From assembly GCF_008119785.1 (NCBI RefSeq), contig NZ_VSFA01000007.1, positions 1 to 64,000 of the forward strand: DNA of 64,000 nt, in the 5' to 3' direction. The translations under genes and the position numbers were made by a program. Positions 1 to 8,440 of this stretch are shown piece after piece. Below the pieces are notes generated by a model. It did not search any database and was not told the origin of the DNA. It saw only the letters and a list, made by a program, of their open reading frames with translations. Positions within the stretch are counted from its first letter, which is position 1. Each line of letters starts with the position of its first letter. The DNA is from Micromonospora sp. MP36. GTDB taxonomy: Bacteria; Actinomycetota; Actinomycetes; Mycobacteriales; Micromonosporaceae.

Positions 1-1
1 C

Positions 2-475
2 AACGGCCTCGCGATCGGCGGCGTGATCGCCCGCGCCGACCTGATGGACTGCCTGCGGGCCAACTCGATCTCCACCTTCGGCGGCAACCCGCTGGCCACC
101 GCCGGCGCACTGGCGTCGCTGACCTATCTGCTGGAGCACGACCTCCAGGCCAACGCCGCGCAACTCGGCGCCCGCCTGCTCGACGGCCTGCGCGCGGTCG
201 CCGCGGCGCACCCGGTGGTCGGAGACGTACGCGGCAAGGGCCTGATGATCGCGCTGGAGTTCGTCGGACCCGACGGCGAACCCTACCCGGCGGCCGCGAC
301 CGCCCTGCTCGAGGAGACCCGGGCACGGGGCCTGCTCGTCGGCAAGGGCGGCCTGTACGGCAACGTCATCCGGCTGGCGCCACCGATGACCCTGACCCGG
401 GCCGAGGCGGAGGAGGCCCTGGAGATCCTCACCCAGTCGATCGAGGCGGTGGACAAGGAGGTGCAGGCCCGATGA
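2..475 (+). CDS. Class III (PLP-dependent) aminotransferase, C-terminal part
   Basis: The start lies left of the window; 157 residues are visible, read from base 2. The block STFGGNP (visible residues 24-30) is the conserved stretch that follows the PLP-lysine loop in class III aminotransferases, and the remainder is the small C-terminal domain (GKGLMIALEF, GGLYGNVIRLAPP). The last codon overlaps the next gene by ATGA, so translation is coupled to a methylmalonate/malonate-semialdehyde dehydrogenase. That pairing suggests transamination of beta-alanine or 3-aminoisobutyrate to the semialdehyde used by the neighbour, as in reductive pyrimidine breakdown. The family is secure; the substrate is inferred from context. 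GABA or another omega-amino acid remains possible. Confidence 0.9.
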   Translation, partial: NGLAIGGVIARADLMDCLRANSISTFGGNPLATAGALASLTYLLEHDLQANAAQLGARLLDGLRAVAAAHPVVGDVRGKGLMIALEFVGPDGEPYPAAATALLEETRARGLLVGKGGLYGNVIRLAPPMTLTRAEAEEALEILTQSIEAVDKEVQAR

Positions 476-1962
476 GGACCACCCACTGGATCGGCGGCAA
501 GCCGTGGCACGGCGTCGCCGAGCGCACCGGGGACATCTACGACCCCGCCACCGGCCGGGTCGTCGGACAGGTCGACTTCGCCACGGCCGCGGTCGTCGAC
601 GAGGCGGTCGCCGCCGCCCGCGAGGCGTTCACCCGGTGGCGCAGCGCCTCCCTCGCCCAGCGGACCAGCGTGCTGTTCGCCTTCCGGGAACTGCTGAACG
701 CCCGCCGGACCGACCTGGCCGCCATCATCACCGCCGAGCACGGCAAGGTGCTCTCCGACGCGGCGGGAGAGATCCAACGCGGGCTGGAGAACGTCGAGTT
801 CGCCTGCGGGATCCCGCAGCTGCTCAAGGGCGGATACAGCGAGAACGCCTCGACCCAGGTGGACGTGTACTCGATCCGGCAGCCACTCGGCGTGGTCGGG
901 GTGATCTCCCCGTTCAACTTCCCGGCCATGGTGCCGCTGTGGTTCGTGCCGAACGCCATCGCCTGTGGCAACACGGTGGTGCTCAAGCCGAGTGAGAAGG
1001 ACCCGTCCGCGGCGAACTTCCTGGCGGAGCTGCTCGCCGAGGCCGGGCTGCCGGACGGGGTGTGCAACGTGGTGCACGGCGACAAGGAGGCGGTCGACCG
1101 GATCCTCGAGCATCCGCAGGTCAAGGCCGTCTCGTTCGTCGGCTCCACCCCGATCGCCCGCTACGTCCACGAGACCGGCAGCCGGCACGGGAAGCGGGTG
1201 CAGGCGCTCGGCGGCGCGAAGAACCACATGGTCGTGCTGCCCGCCGCCGACCTCGACCTCGCCGCCGACGCTGCCGTCTCCGCCGGCTTCGGGTCGGCCG
1301 GCGAACGCTGCATGGCCATCTCCGCCGTCGTGGCCGTCGATCCGGTCGGCGACGAACTCGTTGCCAAGATCAGCGAGCGGATGGCCGACCTGCATGTCGG
1401 CGACGGCCGCCGCCCCGGCTGCGAGATGGGACCGCTGGTCACCGGCGCCCACCGGGACCGGGTGACGGCGTACCTGGACGCCGGCCGGGCCGAGGGGGCG
1501 CAGCTCGTGGTCGACGGGCGGAGCCACCCGATCGACGGCGAGCCGGGCGGCTTCTGGCTCGGGCCGACCCTGTTCGACCACGTCGACACCGACATGTCCG
1601 TCTACACCGACGAGATCTTCGGGCCGGTGCTGTCGGTGCTCCGGGTGCCCAGCTACGACGCGGCCGTCGAGCTGGTCAACGCCAACCCGTGGGGCAACGG
1701 CACCGCCATCTTCACCAACGACGGCGGCGCGGCCCGGCGCTACCAGAACGAGATCGAGGTCGGCATGGTCGGGGTGAACGTCCCGATCCCGGTCCCGGTG
1801 TCGTACTACTCCTTCGGCGGCTGGAAGGACTCCCTGTTCGGCGACGCCCACGCCTACGGGCCGGAAGGGGTGAACTTCTTCGTCAGGTCCAAGGTGGTCA
1901 CCAGCCGCTGGCCCGACCCCTCCCACGGCGGCGTCAACCTCGGCTTCCCGCAGAACCGCTGA
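472..1962 (+). CDS. mmsA: CoA-acylating methylmalonate-semialdehyde dehydrogenase
   Basis: This 496-residue protein matches the usual length of MmsA, the aldehyde dehydrogenase that oxidises methylmalonate- or malonate-semialdehyde with NAD and CoA to propionyl- or acetyl-CoA. The catalytic cysteine is C280 in GSAGERCMA. The cofactor segment VISPFNFPAMVPLWFVPNAI and the C-terminal block YSFGGWKDSLFGD are typical of MmsA rather than of hydrolytic aldehyde dehydrogenases. The start ATG overlaps the stop of the upstream aminotransferase, so the two form one transcription unit that would finish beta-alanine/thymine or valine degradation. A hairpin follows the gene. Confidence 0.95.
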   Translation: MRTTHWIGGKPWHGVAERTGDIYDPATGRVVGQVDFATAAVVDEAVAAAREAFTRWRSASLAQRTSVLFAFRELLNARRTDLAAIITAEHGKVLSDAAGEIQRGLENVEFACGIPQLLKGGYSENASTQVDVYSIRQPLGVVGVISPFNFPAMVPLWFVPNAIACGNTVVLKPSEKDPSAANFLAELLAEAGLPDGVCNVVHGDKEAVDRILEHPQVKAVSFVGSTPIARYVHETGSRHGKRVQALGGAKNHMVVLPAADLDLAADAAVSAGFGSAGERCMAISAVVAVDPVGDELVAKISERMADLHVGDGRRPGCEMGPLVTGAHRDRVTAYLDAGRAEGAQLVVDGRSHPIDGEPGGFWLGPTLFDHVDTDMSVYTDEIFGPVLSVLRVPSYDAAVELVNANPWGNGTAIFTNDGGAARRYQNEIEVGMVGVNVPIPVPVSYYSFGGWKDSLFGDAHAYGPEGVNFFVRSKVVTSRWPDPSHGGVNLGFPQNR

Positions 1963-1969
1963 CCGTTCC

Positions 1970-1998
1970 GACGGCCGGCGCGGCGGCGACCGGCCGTC
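1970..1998. terminator. Bidirectional hairpin between convergent genes
   Basis: A perfect 9-bp stem (GACGGCCGG/CCGGCCGTC, 11-nt loop) lies between the convergent mmsA and PARG genes and overlaps the PARG stop codon. It probably terminates both. Confidence 0.55.
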
Positions 1999-2806
1999 AG
2001 GCCGCCCCGAAACGGGCCGCGAACGCGCCGTGCACCGGCCCGCCGGCCCGGTCCAGCACCGCGAAGGTGACCTGGTCGAACCAGCCCGCCGCGTCGGCCA
2101 GGGCCAGCGCGAACGCGTCCGCCACCGTCGCCGGGTAGTTGCGGAACACGCCACAGCCCCACGCGCCGAGCACCAACCGCCGGTGGCCGTACGCGGCGGC
2201 GACGGCCAGCACCCGACGGGCCCGGGTACGCAGCGCCGGCCCGACCCGCTCGGCGTCGGCGGGCTGGTTGCGCAGCAGCGCGCCGCGGTTGGGCGCGGCG
2301 GCGGTCAGGAAGGACACCTCGTGGGCGGCATCGAGCAGCCGCCCCTTGTCGTCGCGGAACACCGGCACCCGGGGCGAGTGGATGACCCGGTCGCTGTAGA
2401 GCAGGTCCCGCTGCTCGCGATGGAAGTCGTAGAACTCGGGGACCACGGCCAGGCAGGGGAAGAGCGCCGACGCCCGGGCGATGCTCTCCTCCTGCGCCTG
2501 CGCCCCGGTGCGGAACCCGCCGCCCGGGTTCTTCGCCGAGGCGAACACCAGCGCGGCCACGTCCCCGGAAACGGCGAGGCGCCGGGCGGCCAGCAGGGTG
2601 CTCTCCCCGGTCACCTCCACCGCCGGGGCGGCGCCACCGGTCGGTGGGGTGGGCAGCGGATCGTCGGGCAGGTGCAGGCGGGTGCCGGCGACGGCGGCGC
2701 GTACCGGGCCGGTGAGCTCGACGGTCTCGCCGTGAGCGTTGACGTATCGGCCGGCGTCGAGGATCTCCAGGGTGTCGCGGGCGATGGCCCGCAGGCGCGT
2801 ACTCAT
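1997..2806 (-). CDS. Microbial-type poly(ADP-ribose) glycohydrolase (TIGR02452 family)
   Basis: The 269-residue product carries the PARG signature loop GGG (residues 95-97) followed by QEE (105-107), in NPGGGFRTGAQAQEESIARAS. This is the arrangement of the short bacterial PARG fold, a macrodomain derivative. Family members remove ADP-ribose from proteins or polymers in the cytoplasm. The chosen ATG (MSTRLRAIARDTL) begins the conserved helix; the open frame runs 55 codons further upstream, but that part is low-complexity Arg/Pro. No PARP gene is visible nearby. Two unrelated ADP-ribosylglycohydrolase-family genes lie 15-18 kb away. Family assignment is strong; the cellular substrate is unknown. 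Confidence 0.88.
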   Translation of the reverse strand: MSTRLRAIARDTLEILDAGRYVNAHGETVELTGPVRAAVAGTRLHLPDDPLPTPPTGGAAPAVEVTGESTLLAARRLAVSGDVAALVFASAKNPGGGFRTGAQAQEESIARASALFPCLAVVPEFYDFHREQRDLLYSDRVIHSPRVPVFRDDKGRLLDAAHEVSFLTAAAPNRGALLRNQPADAERVGPALRTRARRVLAVAAAYGHRRLVLGAWGCGVFRNYPATVADAFALALADAAGWFDQVTFAVLDRAGGPVHGAFAARFGAA

Positions 2807-2901
2807 GATCCGCTGATTCTGCGGCAGCGGCCCGCGGCGCGGCGACCGGTTAACCGCTCGCCCCTCGTTTCTTGTTGTCGCCCTCCCTTCTGCGCGCTCA
2901 C

Positions 2902-3612
2902 TCAGGATTGGGAAGTGCCGCGGCTGCGGGCGCGTTTGACGCTCGCGATCTCGCCCTTGATCGGCAACCAATAGAAGGGGATGAAGGCAGCAACCACGGC
3001 CACGCCGAGGAAGGGATGCAGTAGGCCCAGCACGATCCCCACGGCAATCCAGATGGGCGCCGGACGGAAGCGTCTGCTGATCGCTCTCGCGCCGGCCGAG
3101 TCAGTCGTCTGAGCAAGCAGGCGGCGGCCGTGCCTCGCGTATTCCCAGATCACGTTGAACAGGATGGCCGCCACCTCGTAGGAGATTCCGTAGAAGACGA
3201 CGGCGGTTCGCTCTCCGTGGCCGGACCTGAGCGCGCTGGCGAGGACGGCTGAGGCGAACGGTAGAAACGCGATTTGCATCAGCAGCAGCGTGTTGAACAG
3301 GAGCACCAGGCGGTCGGCGGAGCGGATGTGGTCGAACATGACGTGGTGGTTCACCCACATCTGCCCGATGAGCAGAAATGTGATGGCGTAGGTCAGGTAC
3401 GAGGGCCAGAGCTTACCGAGGCCCTCCAGCAGGTGTTGAGTGTCCTCCGGAGGGCGGATTTCCAAGACGAGCAGGGTGACGGCGATGGCGATGACCCCGT
3501 CACTGAACATGACGACCCGCCGTGGGTCTCGCTCCGCACCGACTGGGTTACTGGACCGGGCTTCGTCCTCTGCGGTAGTGGGGGTGTTGCTGGTTGGGCG
3601 AAACCGGGGCAC
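2902..3612 (-). CDS. TMEM175 / DUF1211 family membrane protein (potassium channel-like)
   Basis: The 236-residue protein contains the hallmark FSDGV (residues 36-40) at the start of the first membrane helix, followed by about five more hydrophobic segments (roughly 75-95, 105-130, 145-165, 185-215). This is the six-helix layout of prokaryotic TMEM175 proteins, which assemble into weakly potassium-selective channels in which the FSD helix lines the pore. The N-terminal 30 residues are charged and disordered. The GTG start at 3612 is weakly supported because no clear ribosome-binding site is visible; the true start could be somewhat later. It appears to be a single gene. Ion specificity is not readable from the sequence. 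Confidence 0.85.
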   Translation of the reverse strand: MPRFRPTSNTPTTAEDEARSSNPVGAERDPRRVVMFSDGVIAIAVTLLVLEIRPPEDTQHLLEGLGKLWPSYLTYAITFLLIGQMWVNHHVMFDHIRSADRLVLLFNTLLLMQIAFLPFASAVLASALRSGHGERTAVVFYGISYEVAAILFNVIWEYARHGRRLLAQTTDSAGARAISRRFRPAPIWIAVGIVLGLLHPFLGVAVVAAFIPFYWLPIKGEIASVKRARSRGTSQS

Positions 3613-3948
3613 GAGCCCGCACCTAACGGGTCAGGCCGCGTACGTCGCGCAGCGACCGCAAGGCGAGACGGAACCCAGCACACCCTTGGCCCTGCCCGGG
3701 CAGATTTGGCCGTTTTCTCCTGCGGGCCATCTCGGACCTCCTCCTCGAGACTGGGACGCGGTGCCCAACCGGGCGGACTTTCCCGCCGTTGGCCGAAGCA
3801 AACGGCGTCTCGTCCCGCCCACGTGTTGGCGCTCGCCCGAGTGCCCTGATCGTCTACCTTGCGGTTTCTGGCGGCGACCGTCGGCACCGGATGACGCTCG
3901 CCGCGCCATGGCCGATGGCAGTACGGCCAGCGGCGGAGACGGTCACCA
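3613..3948. other. Gene-free stretch upstream of the TMEM175 gene
   Basis: These 336 bases hold open frames on both strands, but none shows a recognisable domain, convincing codon bias or ribosome-binding site. I see no repeat or RNA gene. The segment next to 3612 should hold the minus-strand promoter of the channel gene, but I cannot place it. Confidence 0.4.
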
Positions 3949-4356
3949 CTATTGATCCCCAGGTTGTTGTCCGGCTGGCAGGTGCTGGACGAGTTGGATC
4001 GGGTTGCCGTCCGGGTCGGCCGTCCAGGCGATCAGCAGCCGGTCGAGCCAGACGTGCGGGGCGGCCAGCGCGGGCGCACCGTCGGCGGTGAGCTTCGCGT
4101 ACGCGGCGGCGGTGTCGTCGGTCCAGAGCACGACCGCCGCGCGCTGACCCGACGGCACCGGGTCGAGGCCGTGGTCGTCGCGGGTGGACGTGACCGACGC
4201 GATGCCGATGCGGTAGCCGTCGAGGGTCAGGTCCACGTGGATCGGCTCGCCCTCGGTGGGCACCCGGAAGGTCTCGGTGAACCCGAGCCGGGTGTAGAAG
4301 GCGGCGGCGCGGGTGACGTCCTCGCTGAACAGGATTATCTGCGGCGTCCGGAACAT
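3949..4356 (-). CDS. VOC-fold (glyoxalase/bleomycin-resistance superfamily) protein
   Basis: A 135-residue single VOC domain: MFRTPQIILFSEDVTRAAAFY, then LGFTETFR, and a C-terminal repeat ending ADPDGNPIQLVQHL. This is the beta-alpha-beta-beta-beta repeat of metal-dependent lyases, dioxygenases and antibiotic-binding proteins. Only 15 bases separate it from the stop of dinB upstream on the same strand, so it is probably co-transcribed from the LexA-controlled promoter. That suggests, but does not show, a role in DNA-damage or toxic-electrophile responses. Substrate unknown. Confidence 0.82.
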   Translation of the reverse strand: MFRTPQIILFSEDVTRAAAFYTRLGFTETFRVPTEGEPIHVDLTLDGYRIGIASVTSTRDDHGLDPVPSGQRAAVVLWTDDTAAAYAKLTADGAPALAAPHVWLDRLLIAWTADPDGNPIQLVQHLPAGQQPGDQ

Positions 4357-4371
4357 CCGGGCACCCTAGCG

Positions 4372-5577
4372 TCAGTCCGGCAGGCGGGGCATCTCCAGGC
4401 CGGGATCCTGGCCGAGCAGCACGGCCCGGGTCAGCGCGGACGACCCGAACCGATCCCGGACCGCGTCCACCGCCGCGTCCAGCTCCGCGCCCGGGTCGCG
4501 GGTGAACGGCAGCGTCAGCTGCACGTGCCCGTTGTCGAGGTTGCCGACGGACACCCCGATCAGCGTGATGCCCCGGGCGTCGATCTCCGGCAGCGCCGTC
4601 CGCAGCAGCGCGCGGGCGGCCTCCAGCAGCGGTCGGGTCTGCGCGGTGGCCTTGTCGATGGTGTGCGAGCGGGTCGCCCGCGTGTAGTCGGCGAAGCGCA
4701 GCCGCAGGGTGACGGTGCGGCCGGTGCGCCGGGCCGCGCGCATCCGCCCGGTCACCCGGTCGACCAGGCCGGCCAGCACGGCGTCGAGCTCGGCGGGGGA
4801 GTGCGGCTCCCGGCCCAGCGCGTGCTGAGCACCCATCGACGACCGCCGTCGCCCGACCTGCACCCGGCGGGGGTCGCGGTTGTGGGCGAGGGCGTGCAGG
4901 TGGTGGCCGGCGCCACCGCCGAGCAGCGACACCAGGGCGGCCTCGCCCAGCCGCGCCACCTGCCCCACGGTACGGATGCCCCGCTCGCGCAGCTTCGCCG
5001 CGGTCACCGGGCCGACGCCCCACAGCCGCTCCACCGGCAGCGGATGCAGGAACGCCAGCTCCCGACCCGGCTCGACGACCAGCAGCCCGTCCGGCTTGGC
5101 CACCCCGCTGGCCACCTTGGCGAGGAACTTCGTCCGGGCCACGCCCACGGTGATCGGCAGGCCGACGCGCTCGCGTACCTCCCGGCGCAGCCGCACGGCG
5201 ATGTCGGCGGGCGGCCCGACCAGCCGGCGCAGCCCGCCCACGTCCAGGAACGCCTCGTCGATGGAGAGCCCCTCCACCAGCGGGGTGGTCTGCCGGAAGA
5301 TCTCGAACACCGCTCGGCTCGCCGCCGTGTAGGCGGACATCCGCGGCCGCACCACGATCGCCTCCGGGCACAGCCGCCGCGCCTGCCGCCCGCCCATCGC
5401 GCTGCGTACGCCTCGGGCCTTGGCCTCGTAGCTGGCTGCCAGCACCACCCCGCCGCCGACGATCACCGGCCGCCCGCGCAGCCGGGGATCGTCGCGCTGC
5501 TCGACCGACGCGTAGAAGGCGTCCAGGTCGGCATGCAGGATGGTGGCCTCGCCCGACACGAACCCATGTTCGCACAC
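4372..5577 (-). CDS. dinB: DNA polymerase IV (Y-family translesion polymerase)
   Basis: A full-length Y-family polymerase (401 residues from the GTG at 5577). The catalytic carboxylates are D17 in HADLDAFYASVEQ and D107/E108 in LSIDEAFLDVGG. A helix-hairpin-helix region (LWGVGPVTAAKLRERGI) and the little-finger domain follow; the last residues (GQDPGLEMPRLPD) are not an obvious QLxLF-type clamp-binding motif. The enzyme copies past damaged bases without proofreading. A second in-frame GTG at 5559 gives 395 residues and begins directly after a LexA box; it may be the real, leaderless start. A VOC gene follows after 15 bases. Confidence 0.93.
   Translation of the reverse strand: MCEHGFVSGEATILHADLDAFYASVEQRDDPRLRGRPVIVGGGVVLAASYEAKARGVRSAMGGRQARRLCPEAIVVRPRMSAYTAASRAVFEIFRQTTPLVEGLSIDEAFLDVGGLRRLVGPPADIAVRLRREVRERVGLPITVGVARTKFLAKVASGVAKPDGLLVVEPGRELAFLHPLPVERLWGVGPVTAAKLRERGIRTVGQVARLGEAALVSLLGGGAGHHLHALAHNRDPRRVQVGRRRSSMGAQHALGREPHSPAELDAVLAGLVDRVTGRMRAARRTGRTVTLRLRFADYTRATRSHTIDKATAQTRPLLEAARALLRTALPEIDARGITLIGVSVGNLDNGHVQLTLPFTRDPGAELDAAVDAVRDRFGSSALTRAVLLGQDPGLEMPRLPD
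5559..5572. promoter_or_regulatory. LexA (SOS) box at the dinB start
   Basis: The 14-mer CGAACCCATGTTCG is a perfect CGAAC-N4-GTTCG match to the LexA/DinR box of Gram-positive bacteria and actinobacteria. An overlapping second site (5571-5584, CGCACACGTGTTCG) has one mismatch. Both lie at or just upstream of the possible dinB starts, where bound LexA would block initiation. Confidence 0.85.
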
Positions 5578-5660
5578 GTGTTCGACCGTGCTGCGGTGAA
5601 CTGCCGAAACGGCTCCCCTCAGCCGACCACGCAGGCCGGGGTGGGTTCAGCGTGGGCGCG

Positions 5661-6737
5661 TCACGGCAGCGCGAGCACGGCGGCGTGCCCGAGGTGGTCC
5701 GACGCCCACCGGCCGCCGGGGGTCTGCCGCTCGGTGCCGAACACCTCGCTGCTCAGCGGCATGACCGCGCCCCTGACCAGGACCATGTCGATGCGGTGCT
5801 CGACGTCGCCGGCCGGTTGGTTCAGGTCGTCACCCAGCCCGGAGGTGTAGCCGGGGTCGCCCGGGTGCAGCACGGGCCAGGTGTCGACCATGCCGCCGGC
5901 CACCAGCGCGGCGTACGCGAGCCGGTTGTTCTCCTCGGGCAGTTCCGGTCCGGAGTTGAGGTCGCCGACCAGGATCAGCCGGCCGGAGGTGCGCAGCGGT
6001 CCCTGCAGCAGCTCCTGGGCCTGCTGCACCCGGACGCCCGGGTGGAACGCCTCCAGGTGGGTGTTGACGAACCGGTACGTCCGGCTGCCCTGCGCCACGT
6101 CCACCGCAGTCCAGCCGCGGGTGCTGGTGGCGCTGCTGTTGACCGGCGGAAGTGGGATCACCAGGTTGTGCATGAAGTTCCCCGACGATGTCCCGGTCAC
6201 CTTCACCCGGCCGCCGTGCCGCACCAGGATCACGTCGCGCATGGTGAGCCGGGCGTCCACGTTGTGCGGCGCCCCCGCCGGGGCCTCCAGATCCGCCTCG
6301 TTCTGCGCCACCGCCACGTCGTACGGGTGGCCGGAGCGGGCCAGCTCGGCCATCAGCAGAGCGAGGTAGTCGTAGCGGATCGTGGTGGCCGGCGCCGGGT
6401 CGCCGAGCGGCCCGGTGCGCCAGAGCGCCACCTCCTGCAGGCCGACCAGGTCGGGCTTGCGCTCCCGGATCTCCGCGGCGACCAGCCGGGCCCGGGCCGG
6501 GAAGTCCACCAGGTCGACGTGACTGAGCAGGGCCGCGTTCGCGGCCAGGAATCCGGGCAGGGTCGTCGCGGTCATCGACGGGGTGAGGTCGCCGCCGAGA
6601 TAGAGGTTGCGGGTCAGCACCGTCACCTTGGGACCGGCCTGCGCGTGGGCCGGTGCCGGGAGGAGCCCCAGGCTGGCCGCCACGAGGGCGGCGGCGGTGA
6701 CCAGCCGGGTCAGTCGGAAACGTGCTCTGCCGTCCAT
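5661..6737 (-). CDS. Secreted endonuclease/exonuclease/phosphatase-fold protein
   Basis: The 358-residue product begins with a Sec signal peptide (hydrophobic LVTAAALVAASLGLLPAPAHA, roughly residues 10-30, cleavage after AHA). The mature part has the EEP fold: VLTRNLYLGGD, KPDLVGLQEVALW (metal-binding Glu), LILVGDLNSGP and the C-terminal SDHLGHAAV catalytic His. Family members are extracellular DNases, phospholipase C-like or inositol phosphatases, and the sequence does not decide between them. The ATG at 6737 is chosen because it opens the signal peptide; the upstream open frame is a shadow of the neighbouring gene. Terminator-like DNA lies upstream, so the gene stands alone. Confidence 0.88.
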   Translation of the reverse strand: MDGRARFRLTRLVTAAALVAASLGLLPAPAHAQAGPKVTVLTRNLYLGGDLTPSMTATTLPGFLAANAALLSHVDLVDFPARARLVAAEIRERKPDLVGLQEVALWRTGPLGDPAPATTIRYDYLALLMAELARSGHPYDVAVAQNEADLEAPAGAPHNVDARLTMRDVILVRHGGRVKVTGTSSGNFMHNLVIPLPPVNSSATSTRGWTAVDVAQGSRTYRFVNTHLEAFHPGVRVQQAQELLQGPLRTSGRLILVGDLNSGPELPEENNRLAYAALVAGGMVDTWPVLHPGDPGYTSGLGDDLNQPAGDVEHRIDMVLVRGAVMPLSSEVFGTERQTPGGRWASDHLGHAAVLALP

Positions 6738-6899
6738 ACGCCCCGGTCCTCTCTGCGGCGGATGATCCGCGTCGGGTGCCAGGGCGTACGGTAGCGCCGC
6801 GGTGACCATCGTGGACACCGCCGTTCGGGCGGTTCGGGCAGGTCCGAGGGCAGCGGCGAGGGGGCCGGACGACAAGGCCACCAGGGCACGGGTAGCAAA

Positions 6900-6932
6900 C
6901 CGGCGGCCGCCCTGGTCCAGGGCGGCCGCCGG
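6900..6932. terminator. Strong hairpin terminator downstream of the oxidoreductase gene
   Basis: A perfect 16-bp inverted repeat (arms 6900-6915 and 6917-6932, centre T6916) lies 22 bases past the stop of the minus-strand oxidoreductase gene. There is no U-run, as is usual in high-GC actinobacteria. Confidence 0.75.
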
Positions 6933-6954
6933 CCGTCGTGCTGCTGCGGGCCCG

Positions 6955-7875
6955 TCAGGGCACGGTGATGGCGAGCTTGCCCAGCGCGCCCGCGAAGTCG
7001 TCCAGTGCCTTGGGTACCTCGGCCAGGTCGTAGCGTCGGGTGACCGGGACCTGCAGCCGACCGGCCGTGACGTCCTCGGCGAGCCGGACGAGGGTCTCGG
7101 GGCTCGGGCTGCCCATGATCGAGGTGGCGGCCGGGTGCTGGTCCGGGCCGAAGCCGATGGTCGACGCGAGCCGCCCGCCGGAGGCGAGCAGCCCGGCGAG
7201 TTCGGTGCCGTCGCCGGCCAGGTGCACCACCGCGGACACCCCGTCGGGAGCGACCGCGCGGACCTGGGCACTCAGGTCGCCGGTGTAGTCCACCACCTCG
7301 GCGGCGCCCAGTTGCTGCACGAAGTCCGTGGCGGCGCCGGGGCGGGCGGTGGCGATGACCCGCGCGCCGGCCGCGGTCGCGTACTGGACGGCGAGCGCGC
7401 CGACGCCGCCGGTCGCGCCGGCGACCAGGACGGTGTCTCCCTGCCCGGGCGCGACGGCGTTCACCACGTCGACCGCGGTCGCGCCGGCCAGCCCGAGCGC
7501 GCCCGCAGTCGACGGGTCCAGGCCTGCGGGAAGGCGGGTGATGCCGAACTGGTCGCCGACCGCCACGTGCTCGGCCCACGAACCGTCACCCAGGTAGGAC
7601 CGCATGACCACGCCGAACACCGGGTCGCCGACGCGGAAACGGGTCGCGCCGTCGCCGATCGCCGCGACCTCGCCGGCGAAGTCCTTGCCGAGCACGACCG
7701 GGTACCGGTATTCGAGCATCCCCGTCATCATCCCGGCCGCCGCCTTCTTGTCGAAGCCGTTGACCGAGGACGCCCGGACCCGGACGAGCACCTCGCCCGG
7801 GCCCGGGCTGGGCTGGGGCAGGTCGTCGCGGAGACCGGGCCCCGCGCCCTCCTTGTCCAGCGTGATTGCCCGCAT
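6955..7875 (-). CDS. Quinone-oxidoreductase-like, NADP-dependent medium-chain reductase
   Basis: The 306-residue protein is a zinc-free medium-chain dehydrogenase/reductase. Its GroES-like N-terminal domain (MRAITLDKEG, VLVRVRASSVNGFDKKAAAG) precedes a Rossmann domain with VLVAGATGGVGALAVQYA near residues 145-165. The cysteine-rich structural zinc loop of alcohol dehydrogenases is absent, which points to the quinone or enone reductase branch using NADPH. It sits 29 bases downstream of the start of... the DUF2231 gene's 3' end on the same strand, so co-transcription is possible, and it ends before a strong hairpin. Substrate unknown. Confidence 0.87.
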   Translation of the reverse strand: MRAITLDKEGAGPGLRDDLPQPSPGPGEVLVRVRASSVNGFDKKAAAGMMTGMLEYRYPVVLGKDFAGEVAAIGDGATRFRVGDPVFGVVMRSYLGDGSWAEHVAVGDQFGITRLPAGLDPSTAGALGLAGATAVDVVNAVAPGQGDTVLVAGATGGVGALAVQYATAAGARVIATARPGAATDFVQQLGAAEVVDYTGDLSAQVRAVAPDGVSAVVHLAGDGTELAGLLASGGRLASTIGFGPDQHPAATSIMGSPSPETLVRLAEDVTAGRLQVPVTRRYDLAEVPKALDDFAGALGKLAITVP

Positions 7876-7904
7876 GCGCCGTTCCCTTCCTTCGCCGCGG
7901 CCGG

Positions 7905-8408
7905 TCAGGCGCCCCTGGCGCGGGGGCGGGCGCCGCGGCGCGACAGCGAACTCGGCGCGTTCACGCCCGCCTCGTCGCTGACGCTGATGCCGAGCCGCTC
8001 GACCAACTCACCGCCGAGCCAACCCGTGAAGCCGGCCAGCACGATCCCCACGAAGCTGCAGGCCAGGGCCGCAGCGGGGGGTTCCCAGTTGGTCGCGGAC
8101 AGGCGCAGGAACCAGCTCGCCGCGAACAGCAGCACCACCACCAGGTTGCCGAGGCCGTGGATCGCGCCGACCCGCTTCGCGCGGGTGCCGGACGGGATGG
8201 CCCGCCAGTCGATCAGACCGAAAACCGCGGCGAGCAAGCCCCCGATGACCCCAATGCCGATCGTGTACGCCGCCGAGATCTGGAAGCCGGCGCGATCGGT
8301 AATCAGGTAGAGAATGTCGAAGATCACCCCTGTGGCGAGCAGACCCAGCGGAAACACGATCAGGATGGGGTGGATCCCGTGCCCCATCGCCTTGGCGCGA
8401 CTCTCCAT
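7905..8408 (-). CDS. DUF2231 family membrane protein
   Basis: The 167-residue product starts at the ATG preceded by AGGAGGG and contains four predicted membrane helices. The first lies in HPILIVFPLGLLATGVIFDI, the second in AYTIGIGVIGGLLAAVFGLI, and two follow in the second half. This pattern (HP..IPFP near the N-terminus, four helices) is that of DUF2231, often linked to c-type cytochromes in other phyla, although no CXXCH haem motif occurs here. The tail is arginine-rich and cytoplasmic. A sigma-B-like promoter lies 33 bases upstream. Function unknown. Confidence 0.82.
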   Translation of the reverse strand: MESRAKAMGHGIHPILIVFPLGLLATGVIFDILYLITDRAGFQISAAYTIGIGVIGGLLAAVFGLIDWRAIPSGTRAKRVGAIHGLGNLVVVLLFAASWFLRLSATNWEPPAAALACSFVGIVLAGFTGWLGGELVERLGISVSDEAGVNAPSSLSRRGARPRARGA

Positions 8409-8440
8409 GCCAGCCCTCCTGTCTGTGTAGGCGAGCCCGC

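Noticed and set aside
283..2154. 623-codon open frame on the minus strand across mmsA
   Set aside because: It lies antisense to a secure dehydrogenase gene, has low-complexity Arg/Gly/Val composition and no domain; long shadow frames are normal at this GC content.
3393..3955. Overlapping frames of 92-171 codons between the TMEM175 and VOC genes
   Set aside because: None has a ribosome-binding site, domain or actinobacterial third-position bias, and they overlap each other on both strands.
3952..5850. 632-codon plus-strand frame over dinB and the VOC gene
   Set aside because: It is antisense to two clear genes with intact motifs, and its protein is Gln/Arg/His-rich without any recognisable fold.
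6738..7271. N-terminal extension of the secreted EEP protein up to 7271
   Set aside because: The extra part is an alternate-frame reading of the oxidoreductase gene plus its terminator; a signal peptide begins at 6737.
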